Shown: positions 24,717 through 34,019 of the stretch, piece by piece
Layout: each line of letters opens with the position of its first letter
How positions within the stretch are numbered: position 1 is the first letter of the stretch
The notes under the pieces: model-generated
What the model was told of the DNA's origin: nothing
Database searches by the model: none
What the model saw: the letters and a program-made list of their open reading frames with translations, nothing else
Assembly: GCA_019359245.1 (NCBI GenBank)
Contig: JAHHHR010000060.1
Location: 1-44,657, forward strand
Direction of reading: 5' to 3'
DNA: 44,657 nt
Source: Nostoc desertorum CM1-VF14
Lineage (GTDB): Bacteria; Cyanobacteriota; Cyanobacteriia; Cyanobacteriales; Nostocaceae
Made by a program: the position numbers and the translations under genes

Positions 24717-25646
24717 CTAAAAAATTTCATTAATAAAGGTCGCGATCGCTGCTACAAATTCAGCAGTTGATTCATATGGTAAAACATTGCGTCCATTTAT
24801 TTTTATACCTTGACCTTGAGGCAAACAGGCGAGGTAGTGAGTCAAGCGTTCGTCTGGCGTTTCTTTTTTACTTTTTTGACTGATACTCGATGCAGTTTCC
24901 CCCATAACCGCTAATGTTGGTTGCTCAATAGAGGCGATAGAACTAGTATAATCCTGTCGCCAAAAGCCTGCTAGAAAAGAAAAAACTGCATGGCGACTAG
25001 CAGGATTTTCTGCACCTGCAAGCAGTGTATTCAACCACTCTGCATCCACAGCATTCTCAGAAGCAAAAAGTTGCCGAGTCGAGAAAGAATGTAAAAACTT
25101 TGGAGTGCGTGCATAGCGATAAAAAGCACTTCCAAAAGGCGAATCTAATAGATTCCAAGCAAATCTTTGCTGCCATTCTGGTGATTTGTTTGTCATCAAA
25201 GCCCATGTTGGAGGCCCAGATAGTACAAGCCCGGCAATTAAGTTTGATTGCTTTTGAACTAATTCGATCGCAACTGGTAATAAAGCACCTTGTACTATTA
25301 CAATCACAGGCTTTTGCACAACTGTTTGTAAAAAGCACTGCAACTGTTCTGCCCAATCACTAGGAGTGTAAGCCAGATGAGGCATATCACTTTCGCCACA
25401 TCCTAGTAAGTCAAGGTTGTAAATTGGGTTCTGCTGACCTGAATTATACCATTCGCGGCAAAATCGCTGCCAAAATTGCCGCGACAATCCGACACCAATA
25501 GGATGAATTAACAGTAAGGGAATACCCTCAGATACTGTATTAATTGGTTGATGGATTTCGTAAGCACAACGATAATTCTGCCAACTGTAAAACTGGCTAG
25601 GAGATGCTGTCAAATTGGTTGTGTTACTTACAGCAGATGGTTGCAT
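24717..25646 (-). CDS. Alpha/beta-hydrolase fold protein lacking the nucleophile serine
   Basis: A 309-residue alpha/beta-hydrolase-like protein: LLLIHPIGVGLSRQFW (oxyanion region, about residue 45), YNLDLLGCGESDMPH (about 77-90) and a C-terminal core TLAVMGETASS followed by a usual late segment. The nucleophile elbow, normally G-x-S-x-G, reads IVIVQGALLPVAI with Gly120 where serine is expected. The protein is therefore probably not a standard serine hydrolase; it may bind a ligand or partner, or use other chemistry. It sits 22 bases from the epimerase-like gene and 77 from the Prx-Grx gene. Confidence 0.8.
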   Translation of the reverse strand: MQPSAVSNTTNLTASPSQFYSWQNYRCAYEIHQPINTVSEGIPLLLIHPIGVGLSRQFWQRFCREWYNSGQQNPIYNLDLLGCGESDMPHLAYTPSDWAEQLQCFLQTVVQKPVIVIVQGALLPVAIELVQKQSNLIAGLVLSGPPTWALMTNKSPEWQQRFAWNLLDSPFGSAFYRYARTPKFLHSFSTRQLFASENAVDAEWLNTLLAGAENPASRHAVFSFLAGFWRQDYTSSIASIEQPTLAVMGETASSISQKSKKETPDERLTHYLACLPQGQGIKINGRNVLPYESTAEFVAAIATFINEIF

Positions 25647-25668
25647 AATTCCTAGTTTTTAATACTTG

Positions 25669-26490
25669 TTAAAAAATAATTTGTGGATGAATTAACTGGT
25701 ATCCAGCCTCTTTAAGCTTTTCATTCGATACCCAAGCATTATATGGGCGGATACTTTTGATGGAAGTATCCCATATAACTTTGGGCAAATTATGTTTTTC
25801 AAATAGGCTGTCTAGCAAGTCTCGACTGGTAAGATGTGCATCATCTACCAGATTGTAAATCCCTTGCAAACGACGGTGACGGGCAAATTCTATTGCACCA
25901 ACAATATCATCCAAATGTATCCAATTCGTAATATCATCGCCGCCGGGACGAGTTACACCAGAATATCTGTTAAATATTTTCAATAGTTCTCTACCAGGGC
26001 CATAGATTCCTCCTAAGCGAAAAATGCAAACGCGGAGATTTTCGCTAGATGCTGAGAGCAACACATCCTCTGCTTTTCTGAGAATTTGTGCATTTAAATT
26101 AGCGGGTGCAAGCGGTGTTTCTTCATCTACCCATACACCATTTCTGTCACCATACACTGCATAGCTTCCTGTGTATATTAATTGTTTTATACTCGGAATC
26201 TGCTGCAAGGATAAAACTAAACTCTGGGCAGTTTGTAGATAAGTTTCTTCATAAACTTCTGCACCTTTTGCACCAACACTCAAAACTACAACGTCTTGGT
26301 CGTGCAAAACTGATTTCAAACTATCTAGGTCATTCCCACGAGTAACTACAACTCTTTCGGATACTGATTTTAGTGCAGGGACACGCTCAGAGGAAGTTGT
26401 GGTTACAGTGACAACAAAATCTCCCTTTTTATGCCAATATTCAGCAACTTTATAACCAACATAACCACAACCAATGATTGCAACGTTCAT
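25669..26490 (-). CDS. NAD-binding epimerase/dehydratase-like protein
   Basis: A 273-residue extended-SDR-type Rossmann protein. It starts MNVAIIGCGYVGYKVAEYW with the dinucleotide motif G-x-G-x-x-G. It continues with VVVLSVGAKG (about residue 70), YTGSYAVYGDRNG in the active-site region (about 105-117) and FRLGGIYGPGRELL (about 155-170). Family members act on nucleotide sugars or similar substrates; this short form is common in cyanobacteria and its substrate is unknown. The canonical Tyr-x-x-x-Lys is not obvious. It is probably co-transcribed with the downstream hydrolase-like gene. Confidence 0.82.
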   Translation of the reverse strand: MNVAIIGCGYVGYKVAEYWHKKGDFVVTVTTTSSERVPALKSVSERVVVTRGNDLDSLKSVLHDQDVVVLSVGAKGAEVYEETYLQTAQSLVLSLQQIPSIKQLIYTGSYAVYGDRNGVWVDEETPLAPANLNAQILRKAEDVLLSASSENLRVCIFRLGGIYGPGRELLKIFNRYSGVTRPGGDDITNWIHLDDIVGAIEFARHRRLQGIYNLVDDAHLTSRDLLDSLFEKHNLPKVIWDTSIKSIRPYNAWVSNEKLKEAGYQLIHPQIIF

Positions 26491-26622
26491 GACAAATTAA
26501 ACACAAATAAATTAAACTACTCATCGAGACAATATTCTCAACTAAGGGACTGTATGTAAATACAGTTAACAGTCCAGAGCTAACACTTGATAGTCAATAG
26601 TATAGAAATTTTTACTTAATGA

Positions 26623-27108
26623 CTATTTTGCTAATTCTTTTTCAATTATGGCAATTATTTCTGGTGAGTTTGGCTGGACACTACTATTAAATCTCGCTAT
26701 CACTTCACCTTGCTTATTAACTAAAAATTTTTCAAAGTTCCAAGCAACAGTTCCCGTTGGCTCAACGGCTTTGGTAAGTCTCTCATAAAGTGGATGTTGC
26801 TGCGAACCTTTGGCATGAACTTTATCGAACAGTTCAAAGGTAACACTATATTTACTCGTGCAAAATTGCACAATTTCCTCATTGCTTCCTGGTTCCTGCG
26901 CTCCAAAATCGTTACAGGGGAACCCCAAAATACGTAATCCTGCTTCCCTATACTTCTGATTCAAATTTTCTAGACCATTGTATTGAGAAGTATACCCGCA
27001 GTAGGAAGCCACATTCACAATTAAGAGTACTTTCCCGGTATACTCGTTTAATTGCTTATCCTCGCCGTTGATGGTCTTAACTGCGATGTCCGAAATTGTG
27101 TTACTCAT
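26623..27108 (-). CDS. Glutathione peroxidase family protein
   Basis: A 161-residue cysteine-type peroxidase. The signature NVASYCGYTSQYNGLENLNQ holds the peroxidatic cysteine near residue 37; ILGFPCNDFGAQEPGS carries the second conserved cysteine and Gln; and TVAWNFEKFLVNKQGEVIARF carries the conserved Trp-Asn. Cyanobacterial homologs use cysteine instead of selenocysteine and may prefer thioredoxin or NADPH-linked donors and lipid hydroperoxides. It is first of the same-strand redox group, 132 bases from the next gene. Confidence 0.92.
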   Translation of the reverse strand: MSNTISDIAVKTINGEDKQLNEYTGKVLLIVNVASYCGYTSQYNGLENLNQKYREAGLRILGFPCNDFGAQEPGSNEEIVQFCTSKYSVTFELFDKVHAKGSQQHPLYERLTKAVEPTGTVAWNFEKFLVNKQGEVIARFNSSVQPNSPEIIAIIEKELAK

Positions 27109-28552
27109 CTTGAATCTGATTTATAGGGAATATTGCCAAGTCTCCCATATTACAGGTACTCTAAACCCGGTTTCTTTAAGGAAATTAGGTTTGTTAGCCT
27201 TGTTTCCCTCTACGATTCTATTTAACTGAGGCCATAAACTTGTATGTGAGTTTCAATAGATATTTCCGTCACTGATTAGTGCTGAATCGGCAAGGCAATG
27301 TCTAACGACAAGCTAGTACCGCAAGGCGGAAGTCAAAAGTCAAAAGTATTATGGAATAAGCTGTTTAGGACTTTTCAATGGTCTGCTTATTTCCGCCGTC
27401 CTGTACTAGGAGGCGGAGCGCCTTTGCTCAACAGATGCATCTGATCAATTAACATAGCGATCACTTGTGAGTTTACCTGAGTGAAAAATCCTCTGTAAAT
27501 AGCTCGACCAATTCAGGATCTCAGGATTACCTTGGAAATCTGCGTTACTTTTAATACAAACTTTTTCGCAGGGAGAAATTATGAATTATATTAACCTCCG
27601 TGTTGAGTTTATTTCTATAACCATAAGTTTTATCAACAAGGTTAGATGGTGAAGGCTGCGGGCAGTTTATTTGGTTATTTGACCCAATAATAGCTTCTGC
27701 ATTACACCCAGTAATCGGTTTAAAGGAGAATTACTGGTCTTCAACACAACTTCTAAAGTAACAAATAATTAACTTTTTGTATAAAAACTTAACAATATTC
27801 AGAATTATCCAATCCTGAAATCGGAAAATACTTACCTATAAAGGATATAGATGCTTTATTTGTTGCATAAGGAGCTATTTGCTACCACAAAAGCGAAAAA
27901 ATGTATTCTCTGATACAGCTTTTTAGTTTGAGTAAATAGACAATCAATCAAATTTATCCGTTTAGGCATAATTGACCAAAGGTAAAACAATCAAGTAGTC
28001 TCATAATTTCTGTAAAGCTCTCACTGTTATGTCTTTATCTAAAACTACAGCTAAACTGCGAATTTCATTGATACTATCTGAGTACTAATGACTAGTTTTT
28101 TAGTATTTTTCATGCAAATCGGCTTTGCCATCTTAAAAAGCAGATTTTATCTGCCAAAGAGGTATAGTTAATGTCTTACTAGAAAACTCTATTAACGTTG
28201 CTGTAACCATCTTAAGTGCGGGTAAAAGTTAACTATAACTATGTTGTGCTGTTGCGGTTTTTTATAGACATAATATTGACAATTTATAGCAATTTATTGA
28301 ACACGACTTGTTTTGGAAAATTAAAGATTGCGTGAAGAAGACTTGACTGTTCTAGAAAATACATCATAATTACCTAATAATAACCATATAAAAATATTTA
28401 CAGATGTGCCAATAGTTTCCTAAACTTCTACTAAGGTAATTTGATTGTCTGGTTTTTAAACAAGTGGTCTAAAGGAAAAATATCAAAAACCACTGGATTG
28501 CACTTCAGGCGGTAGTTTTTTCTGCTTAACTTGTCTTTTCCCTTTTTTAAGG
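27109..28552. other. Long gene-free region upstream of amt
   Basis: Over 1.4 kb with no supportable open frame on either strand, AT-rich through most of its length. Near 27330-27350 is a short tandem AAGTCAAAAGTCAAAAGT run (STRR type). A perfect NtcA-like dyad is at 27903-27916 and a near match (GTA-N8-TAG) at 28082-28095. The region must hold the gpx promoter at its left end and the amt promoter; a long amt leader or an undetected small RNA is possible. Confidence 0.5.
27903..27916. promoter_or_regulatory. NtcA-type site upstream of amt
   Basis: GTATTCTCTGATAC fits the consensus GTA-N8-TAC of the global nitrogen regulator NtcA exactly. It lies about 640 bases ahead of the amt start. At the spacing expected for an NtcA-activated promoter I see only a weak -10-like TAGACA. 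A match this short arises by chance every few kilobases, so the case rests on its place upstream of an ammonium transporter. Confidence 0.4.
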
Positions 28553-30142
28553 ATGGTTTGGAGGATGATGTTGAAATCCATGTATAAGCAAAAATCAAAA
28601 ACAAAAAATAGGCGTTTGTCCCCAAGGAATTACGCTGTTAATTCACAGTCCAACTCAAAAGTCAAGCTATTTAATTTAGCAATTAAGCGACTCTCTCCCA
28701 GTTGGCAAGCCTGCTTACCTTTAGCTTGTCTGATTGTCTTGGCTTGGGGTTATGCCGCAGTTGCCCAAACTCCAAGCGCAGGGCCAACAACAGCAGAACT
28801 CAAAGTTGCTCTTGATACGCTGTGGGTTGCGATCGCTGCCTTTTTAGTGTTCTTCATGAACGCTGGTTTTTGTATGTTAGAAACCGGCTTTTGTCGCCAG
28901 AAAAACGCTGTCAACGTTCTTTCCAAAAACTTGATTGTATTTGCTCTCTCCAGCATTGCTTTTTGGGCGATCGGTTTTGCCTTAATGTTCGGTGATGGCA
29001 ACGACTTCATTGGATTGAATGGGTTTTTCTTAGGAGGAGCAGATAACAGTCCCGCCACAGGAGAAGCCTATAAAGGCGTTTTCGGTGCTATTAGTTGGGC
29101 TGGTGTACCTTTAGCTGCCAAGTTTTTATTCCAGCTAGTGTTTGCTGGAACAGCAGCAACAATCGTTTCTGGTGCAGTAGCCGAACGGATTAAGTTTGTT
29201 GATTTCCTAATTTTCAGCCTCTTACTTGTAGGTATTCTCTACCCCATTACCGGACACTGGATTTGGGGAACTGGTTGGCTAGCAGACAGAGGCTTTTGGG
29301 ATTTTGCCGGTTGTACGGTGGTTCACTCCGTAGGTGGCTGGGCAGCTTTGATGGGAGCAGCATTTCTTGGGCCCCGCCTTGGTAGATATCAAGAAAAGCA
29401 AGTTGTGGCTATGCCTGGTCACAACATGAGTATTGCCACTTTGGGCTGTCTGATCCTGTGGTTGGGCTGGTTTGGTTTCAACCCCGGTTCTGTAATGGCT
29501 GCCGATCCTAGTGCGATCAGTCACATTGCTGTAACCACTAATATGTCTGGTGCTGCCGGTGGAATTGCCGCCACCATTACAGCTTGGTTGTACTTAGGTA
29601 AACCAGACCTGTCAATGATTATCAATGGTATTTTGGCTGGCTTGGTTGGTGTTACAGCGTCTTGTGCTTACATAGGTATTCCTGCTTCTTTACTCATTGG
29701 CTTTATTGCTGGAGTACTGGTAGTTTTCTCTGTAACATTCTTTGACAAACTTGGCATTGATGACCCAGTAGGGGCAACCTCAGTTCACCTAGTTTGTGGT
29801 ATCTGGGGAACTCTAGCAGTAGGTTTGTGGGCTGTTGGCCCTGGTGTTTATTCCTGGTATGGTGATGCACTTGGCCCAGCAAAAGGTTTATTTGCAGGTG
29901 GTGGCTTTGGGCAATTCGGTGTTCAGTTGCTGGGCGTTGTCTCAGTAGGCGGCTTCACTGTCTTACTCAGTAGCATCTTTTGGCTAGCACTGAAAGCTAC
30001 TTTAGGTATCAGAGTATCTAAAGAAGAGGAAATAGAAGGTTTGGATATCGGTGAACACGGTATGGAAGCCTACAGTGGATTTGTCAAAGAAGGTGATGCA
30101 ACTGGATTTTCTGGAGAACCAAGCTCAATGGGAAAATTTTAA
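28553..30142 (+). CDS. amt: Ammonium transporter, Amt family
   Basis: A 529-residue Amt/MEP/Rh channel. A basic N-terminal extension and a signal-like hydrophobic stretch (about residues 53-71, ending AVAQ) precede eleven transmembrane helices. Family motifs include FVFFMNAGFCMLETGFCR-like residues near 100, FAGTAATIVSGAVAERI near 205, DFAGCTVVHSVGGWAALMGA near 255, GWFGFNPGS near 305 and GIWGTLAVG near 420. The start is uncertain: GGAGG at 28560-28564 lies after the first ATG and would better serve TTG at 28571 or ATG at 28580. Such genes are usually under NtcA control. No glnB lies next to it. Confidence 0.93.
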   Translation: MVWRMMLKSMYKQKSKTKNRRLSPRNYAVNSQSNSKVKLFNLAIKRLSPSWQACLPLACLIVLAWGYAAVAQTPSAGPTTAELKVALDTLWVAIAAFLVFFMNAGFCMLETGFCRQKNAVNVLSKNLIVFALSSIAFWAIGFALMFGDGNDFIGLNGFFLGGADNSPATGEAYKGVFGAISWAGVPLAAKFLFQLVFAGTAATIVSGAVAERIKFVDFLIFSLLLVGILYPITGHWIWGTGWLADRGFWDFAGCTVVHSVGGWAALMGAAFLGPRLGRYQEKQVVAMPGHNMSIATLGCLILWLGWFGFNPGSVMAADPSAISHIAVTTNMSGAAGGIAATITAWLYLGKPDLSMIINGILAGLVGVTASCAYIGIPASLLIGFIAGVLVVFSVTFFDKLGIDDPVGATSVHLVCGIWGTLAVGLWAVGPGVYSWYGDALGPAKGLFAGGGFGQFGVQLLGVVSVGGFTVLLSSIFWLALKATLGIRVSKEEEIEGLDIGEHGMEAYSGFVKEGDATGFSGEPSSMGKF

Positions 30143-30247
30143 GGTAAATATTTCTTTGATTTACCCTCTGACATATTCCTAATATGAGCTAATAACACAC
30201 TATTGGTAGATTGAACTGATTCCGCCAAATTATCTATCCAAGCAGGA

Positions 30248-30288
30248 AAAAGTAGGGGGTTTTATACCTCCTACTTTTCTAACTTTTT
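30248..30288 (+). terminator. Terminator of amt
   Basis: AAAAGTAGGGGG at 30248-30259 and CCTCCTACTTTT at 30267-30278 form a 12-base stem with one mismatch, then CTAACTTTTT follows. It is about 105 bases past the amt stop. Confidence 0.8.
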
Positions 30289-30475
30289 ATCTGATTCGTG
30301 CTTTATTAATTTAGCGATCGCAATCAAAAATATTAATACTATCTCATGAAATACTTGATACAGACACACAAGTAAGTGCGTACTGCTGTACCCTCTACCT
30401 ATGTGTTGCAAAGGTTCTCGGAAACGCTATCACTGCCTACCATGTATACAAACCAGTGATAAAAAATCAAACTGT

Positions 30476-30614
30476 TATAGCGGTTCTCAGTTGAGTGCAG
30501 TACAGACCTAACCCCCAACCCCTTCCATACTAGCTTTGGGGAGTAAGATTTAAAGCCTCTTTCCTTTTAGGAGAGAGGTCAAAAATATACTGCACCCAAG
30601 CGAGAACCACTATA
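30476..30614. mobile_element. MITE-like element with 27-bp inverted ends
   Basis: The first 27 bases (30476-30502, starting TATAGCGGTTCTC) and the reverse complement of the last 27 (30588-30614, starting TATAGTGGTTCTC) agree at 23 positions, and the whole is 139 bases. It has no coding capacity. The interior has a CCCCCAACCCC run and a hairpin-like CTCTTTCC...GGAGAGAG. This layout is that of a non-autonomous element; target duplication is not evident beyond TA. Confidence 0.65.
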
Positions 30615-30775
30615 GTTTATTAGTTATTTACGCAGGCTTACTTAGACCAAACTAGAGACTAAATGTGGCAGGGTGCTTGCGAGTATTGACTGAATAATGC
30701 CACCATGAGTTTGCGTGAACTGAATTACGATGAAAACTTCATTTCAGTACAATTTATTTTACCTTGTGAAATTTT

Positions 30776-31231
30776 ATGGTTAGAGGATTGAGAGTTAGTA
30801 TGCTGCTATTGGCAGTTCTAGGAAATCTGGCATGGTCATTTAGTGCCAAAGCAAATTTTAATGGCAAACTCACCGTAGAAATTGATGGCTTGAAGAGTAA
30901 AAATGGACAAGTTTGTGTCAGTATATTTGCTACCAGTGAAGGATTTCCTGGCGATCGCGATCGCGGCTTACAAAAGCAGTGTACCAAGATTACTGACACT
31001 CCTTTACCCATTACCTTTGATAACTTGAAAGCAGGTAGTTACGCCGTTGCTGTCTTCCACGATCAAAATAATGACGGCACTCTCAATAGCAATGTTTTTG
31101 GTATACCAAGCGAAGGCTTTGGATTTTCCAGTAACCCAGAAGTTCGCACAAGAGCGCCCAAATTTAGCGAAGCAGCATTTTTGGTAGCAGGACCGGATAC
31201 TAATATTCAAATCCAATTAAAATATTTTTAG
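30776..31231 (+). CDS. DUF2141 secreted protein
   Basis: A 151-residue exported protein: signal peptide SMLLLAVLGNLAWSFSAKA (about residues 8-27), then a beta-sandwich DUF2141 domain. The domain is recognisable by LTVEIDGLKSKNGQVCVSIF, FPGDRDRG, SYAVAVFHDQNNDGTLNSN with a possible calcium-binding D-x-N-x-D-G loop, and GIPSEGFGFS. Function in this family is unknown. It converges on the PG-binding/HEAT gene with two bases between the stops. Confidence 0.82.
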   Translation: MVRGLRVSMLLLAVLGNLAWSFSAKANFNGKLTVEIDGLKSKNGQVCVSIFATSEGFPGDRDRGLQKQCTKITDTPLPITFDNLKAGSYAVAVFHDQNNDGTLNSNVFGIPSEGFGFSSNPEVRTRAPKFSEAAFLVAGPDTNIQIQLKYF

Positions 31232-31233
31232 CC

Positions 31234-32379
31234 TTATTCTGGTGAATCGTTGTGTGAATCTTCTGGTAGACTTTGTTGCTCCGGCAAACCACGCATTCGA
31301 TTCATCTGAGTTAAAGCATATCGTGCTGTTGCTTGCACTTCGGCATCTGGATCATCTAACGCATGGCGCAACATCTGACTCATTTGACCCATCATATCAT
31401 AAACGCGCGTCAGATCACGGATCGCATTTTGCCGCACTTGTGGACTTTCATCTTGAATTGAAATTGCTAAAGCACGGTTCATCGGTTTGAGTGTGCGGGT
31501 GCCAATTTCTGCTAAGGCTGCCAAAATTAAGCTGCTTTCTTGAGAATCGGCATCAATCATCAGGTCAACCATTGGCTGAATTGCCCGTGAATCTCCCTGT
31601 TGACCCAAATCCCAAATAGCCTTGCGCCGCTTCGTTGGGTCAGAACTGCGTAAATCTTGAATTAATTCGTCAACAATATTGAGTTTAGCAAGCCGAGAAG
31701 TTTTTTCTGGTAGCAGCAATTGTGGGACGACTGGCGGCGTAACTGTTTGTAGACTAGTTACAGTCTCTGGTAAGGGTGATGTCATCAAGTTGTTGTTAGC
31801 TTCACTCAAACTCTTAGTCTCTGATATTTCGGATTGCATTTGTTTGGACTGACGAAACCACTTCAGCAGGGAAATAAGTGCGCCAATACTTCCTAGAACT
31901 CCAATGGCTAATATTAACCACCAGAGAAAACCTCTCTCGGTTGGCTTGAGTGTTGTAGTTGATTTGGAAGCCGAAGCAGGAGAGCTGACTATTGGAGAAG
32001 TGACAATCTGATTATTGGCAGCCAAAGCTAAAGCTGCTTTCAGTCTTCCCATAGTCGCCATACCAGCAAGGCCATCTACTTTTAAACCATTTACTTTCTG
32101 GAAGTTCCTAACAGCGATTTTCGTACTGGCGTTGTAATCCCCATCTACTACGCCACTGTAGTATCCCAACTGTTTTAATTGGGTTTGTAATCTCCGCACA
32201 TCTGATTTTGGACTCCCATATGTCAAAACAGCCGGACTAGCAGCAACTATCGAACTAGCTTGTGCAAGTTCTAAAATTTTAGGTGCTAGGTTAGGTGTAG
32301 CTGTGCTTGAGCTATTTGGATAAAAACCTACGCAAGAAAAACAAGTAAATATCAGAATTGAGGAACGGCATAGCCTCAT
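31234..32379 (-). CDS. Peptidoglycan-binding and HEAT-repeat protein
   Basis: A 381-residue protein starting at MRLCRSSILIFTCFSCVGFY, a signal or membrane anchor; the frame opens 22 codons earlier without better support. Residues about 60-115 are a PG_binding_1 domain (VRRLQTQLKQLGYYSGVVDG, AVRNFQKVNGLKVDGLAGM). A transmembrane helix follows near 150-170 (WWLILAIGVLGSIGALISLL). HEAT-like helical repeats are at about 235-365 (LIQDLRSSDPTKRRKAIWDL, DSRAIQPMVDLM, SPQVRQNAIRDL, DAEVQATARYALTQ). The order implies a periplasmic wall-binding part and cytoplasmic protein-binding repeats. Role unknown. Confidence 0.82.
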   Translation of the reverse strand: MRLCRSSILIFTCFSCVGFYPNSSSTATPNLAPKILELAQASSIVAASPAVLTYGSPKSDVRRLQTQLKQLGYYSGVVDGDYNASTKIAVRNFQKVNGLKVDGLAGMATMGRLKAALALAANNQIVTSPIVSSPASASKSTTTLKPTERGFLWWLILAIGVLGSIGALISLLKWFRQSKQMQSEISETKSLSEANNNLMTSPLPETVTSLQTVTPPVVPQLLLPEKTSRLAKLNIVDELIQDLRSSDPTKRRKAIWDLGQQGDSRAIQPMVDLMIDADSQESSLILAALAEIGTRTLKPMNRALAISIQDESPQVRQNAIRDLTRVYDMMGQMSQMLRHALDDPDAEVQATARYALTQMNRMRGLPEQQSLPEDSHNDSPE

Positions 32380-32665
32380 ATTGAAAGTTTCAGCCTGAAC
32401 GTGCTTTTGAAATATTCGATACCACAATACCTTTAAGATTAGCAAATCTTAAACTGTTACGCATTCAACTTGAACATTTACATGAAGGCTGATGAGCGAT
32501 GACTGATGACTGAGAACCCTGAACCGTCAACAGTTAACACCTAACCACCGTAAAGAGTGTTTATACAATTTAGGCGCGTATCAGCTTAACTGTTATTTGT
32601 GATTTGTCGCCATACATTTGGCATGAGGTTATTAACCTTCTCTAGCTCATCTCACCTTTAACGAT

Positions 32666-33766
32666 TTAAGGTAAAATTTCTCGTTCAGATTCTCTAACTG
32701 CTAAAGTTATGGGGTTCAACTTTTTAGCAGATGTTTCTAAAGCTGGTTGCTGTATATTAGCTATTTCGCCAACAGTAACTGTGTCGTTTTGTGCTGCTAA
32801 AGTATCACGTTGGTTAATCAGATAGATACTGATTAAAGTTAGGAAAACACCCACCCACTGCAACGGACTGAGGACTTCTGAGAGGAAAAGATTGCCGAAT
32901 AGTAGGGCAAATACGGGCGTGAGGAAGGTGAGGGAACTAAGACTAGTGAGACTGCCGCTAGAAGCAAAGTAGAAGAATAACCCGTAGGCGATCGCACTGC
33001 CAAACACGGTAGCATAACCCAATGCCACTAAATCAGATCCTCCGAGATTCTCCCACTGCTGGGACTCGACAAATGATGAAACTCCCCACAGTGGCAATCC
33101 ACCCAAAATCATGTGCCATCCCGTAGCGGTTACCGGGTCAGCATGTCGGCACACAAACCGAATCAACACTGTTCCCACAGCCATTGATAGCGCTGCTAAT
33201 AACATCAACCACTCGCCGCTAGCAAACAAATCTTCCCAGCTGCCAATTGTAATATTTGCGCCTGAGTCGAGAAAATGTAAAATCCACTCATCAGGTAAGC
33301 CGATTAAACTAATGCCTGTGACGCCCAAGCCTAGCCCTAGCCATCCCCAAAAACCAATGTGTTCTTGGAATAACCACAACGACAGCAAAGCAACAGCCAA
33401 GGGTTGCGAGTCAATCATCACAGACCCTAACCCCGCACTGGTTCTGACTAATCCCTCTGCCAAAAAGCCTTGAAACAACGTCCCATCTATAAGGGCAAAT
33501 AAGGCAATCCACAGCCATGCAGCCCAACCTTTGGGCTGAGGTTTACCCATGAATGCTGCTGCTATCAGAATTAACATCCCCGCTGGTATCAGACGCACAC
33601 CTGCCATGAATAGTGGTGTCGTGTGGGGTATTACTCCTTTCATGGCTACCATTGCCGTCCCCCATAGGAAAAAGGGGGCAATTAATAGAAGGGGGGCGAA
33701 GGGAAGTCGAGATGCACTGAGTTTCAGTTGCATGGGTTTGCTGATGCCTTTGTTTAACAAGCGCAA
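32666..33766 (-). CDS. EamA/DMT-family transporter
   Basis: A 366-residue membrane protein with ten hydrophobic segments in two EamA repeats, the drug/metabolite transporter superfamily. Signs are APFFLWGTAMVAMKGVIPHT near the start, LFALIDGTLFQGFLAEGL near 90, and a second half with FLTPVFALLFGNLFLSEVL near 285 and WVGVFLTLISIYLIN. Substrate unknown; relatives export amino acids or metabolites. The true start may be the methionine at 33733 (MQLKLSASRLPFAPL). A charged C-terminal tail of about 40 residues is present. It is monocistronic. Confidence 0.85.
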   Translation of the reverse strand: MRLLNKGISKPMQLKLSASRLPFAPLLLIAPFFLWGTAMVAMKGVIPHTTPLFMAGVRLIPAGMLILIAAAFMGKPQPKGWAAWLWIALFALIDGTLFQGFLAEGLVRTSAGLGSVMIDSQPLAVALLSLWLFQEHIGFWGWLGLGLGVTGISLIGLPDEWILHFLDSGANITIGSWEDLFASGEWLMLLAALSMAVGTVLIRFVCRHADPVTATGWHMILGGLPLWGVSSFVESQQWENLGGSDLVALGYATVFGSAIAYGLFFYFASSGSLTSLSSLTFLTPVFALLFGNLFLSEVLSPLQWVGVFLTLISIYLINQRDTLAAQNDTVTVGEIANIQQPALETSAKKLNPITLAVRESEREILP

Positions 33767-33806
33767 AAATTGCTTTACCCAATTTTACCGAATTATGTAG
33801 TTTTGT

Positions 33807-33831
33807 GTTCGTGTAGCGTCTCAAAGAGAAG
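33807..33831. repeat. Short interspersed repeat
   Basis: GTTCGTGTAGCGTCTCAAAG followed by AGAAG. It matches the block at 40021-40045 inside the Uma2 gene at 23 of 25 bases. Its reverse complement resembles the CTTCTCTACGAGACGCTACG core at 20617. Confidence 0.75.
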
Positions 33832-34019
33832 GGAAAAATACCCAAATGTATATAATTTTACAAAATACTGAAGATTGCAAGGAGGCATCCCTCCTAAATA
33901 CAGCAAATATTTTAAAACTGTGGAGGTTGACACAAGCCAACCTCCACAAAATTTAGTTTGATAATTGTTGTAAATTCTGAATCAATTCCCTGGAAATAAA
34001 ATACTTCCAGAAACCTTTA

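Larger units (their letters stand above)
30143..30775. other. Intergenic region with a terminator and a MITE-like element
   Basis: No gene is visible in these 633 bases. It holds the amt terminator at 30248-30288 and a 139-bp element with terminal inverted repeats at 30476-30614, both listed separately. The 3' part should carry the promoter of the DUF2141 gene. Confidence 0.6.

Noticed and set aside
27109..28552. Glutamine-type riboswitch ahead of amt
   Set aside because: I looked for the conserved core of known nitrogen-related leader RNAs and did not find it.
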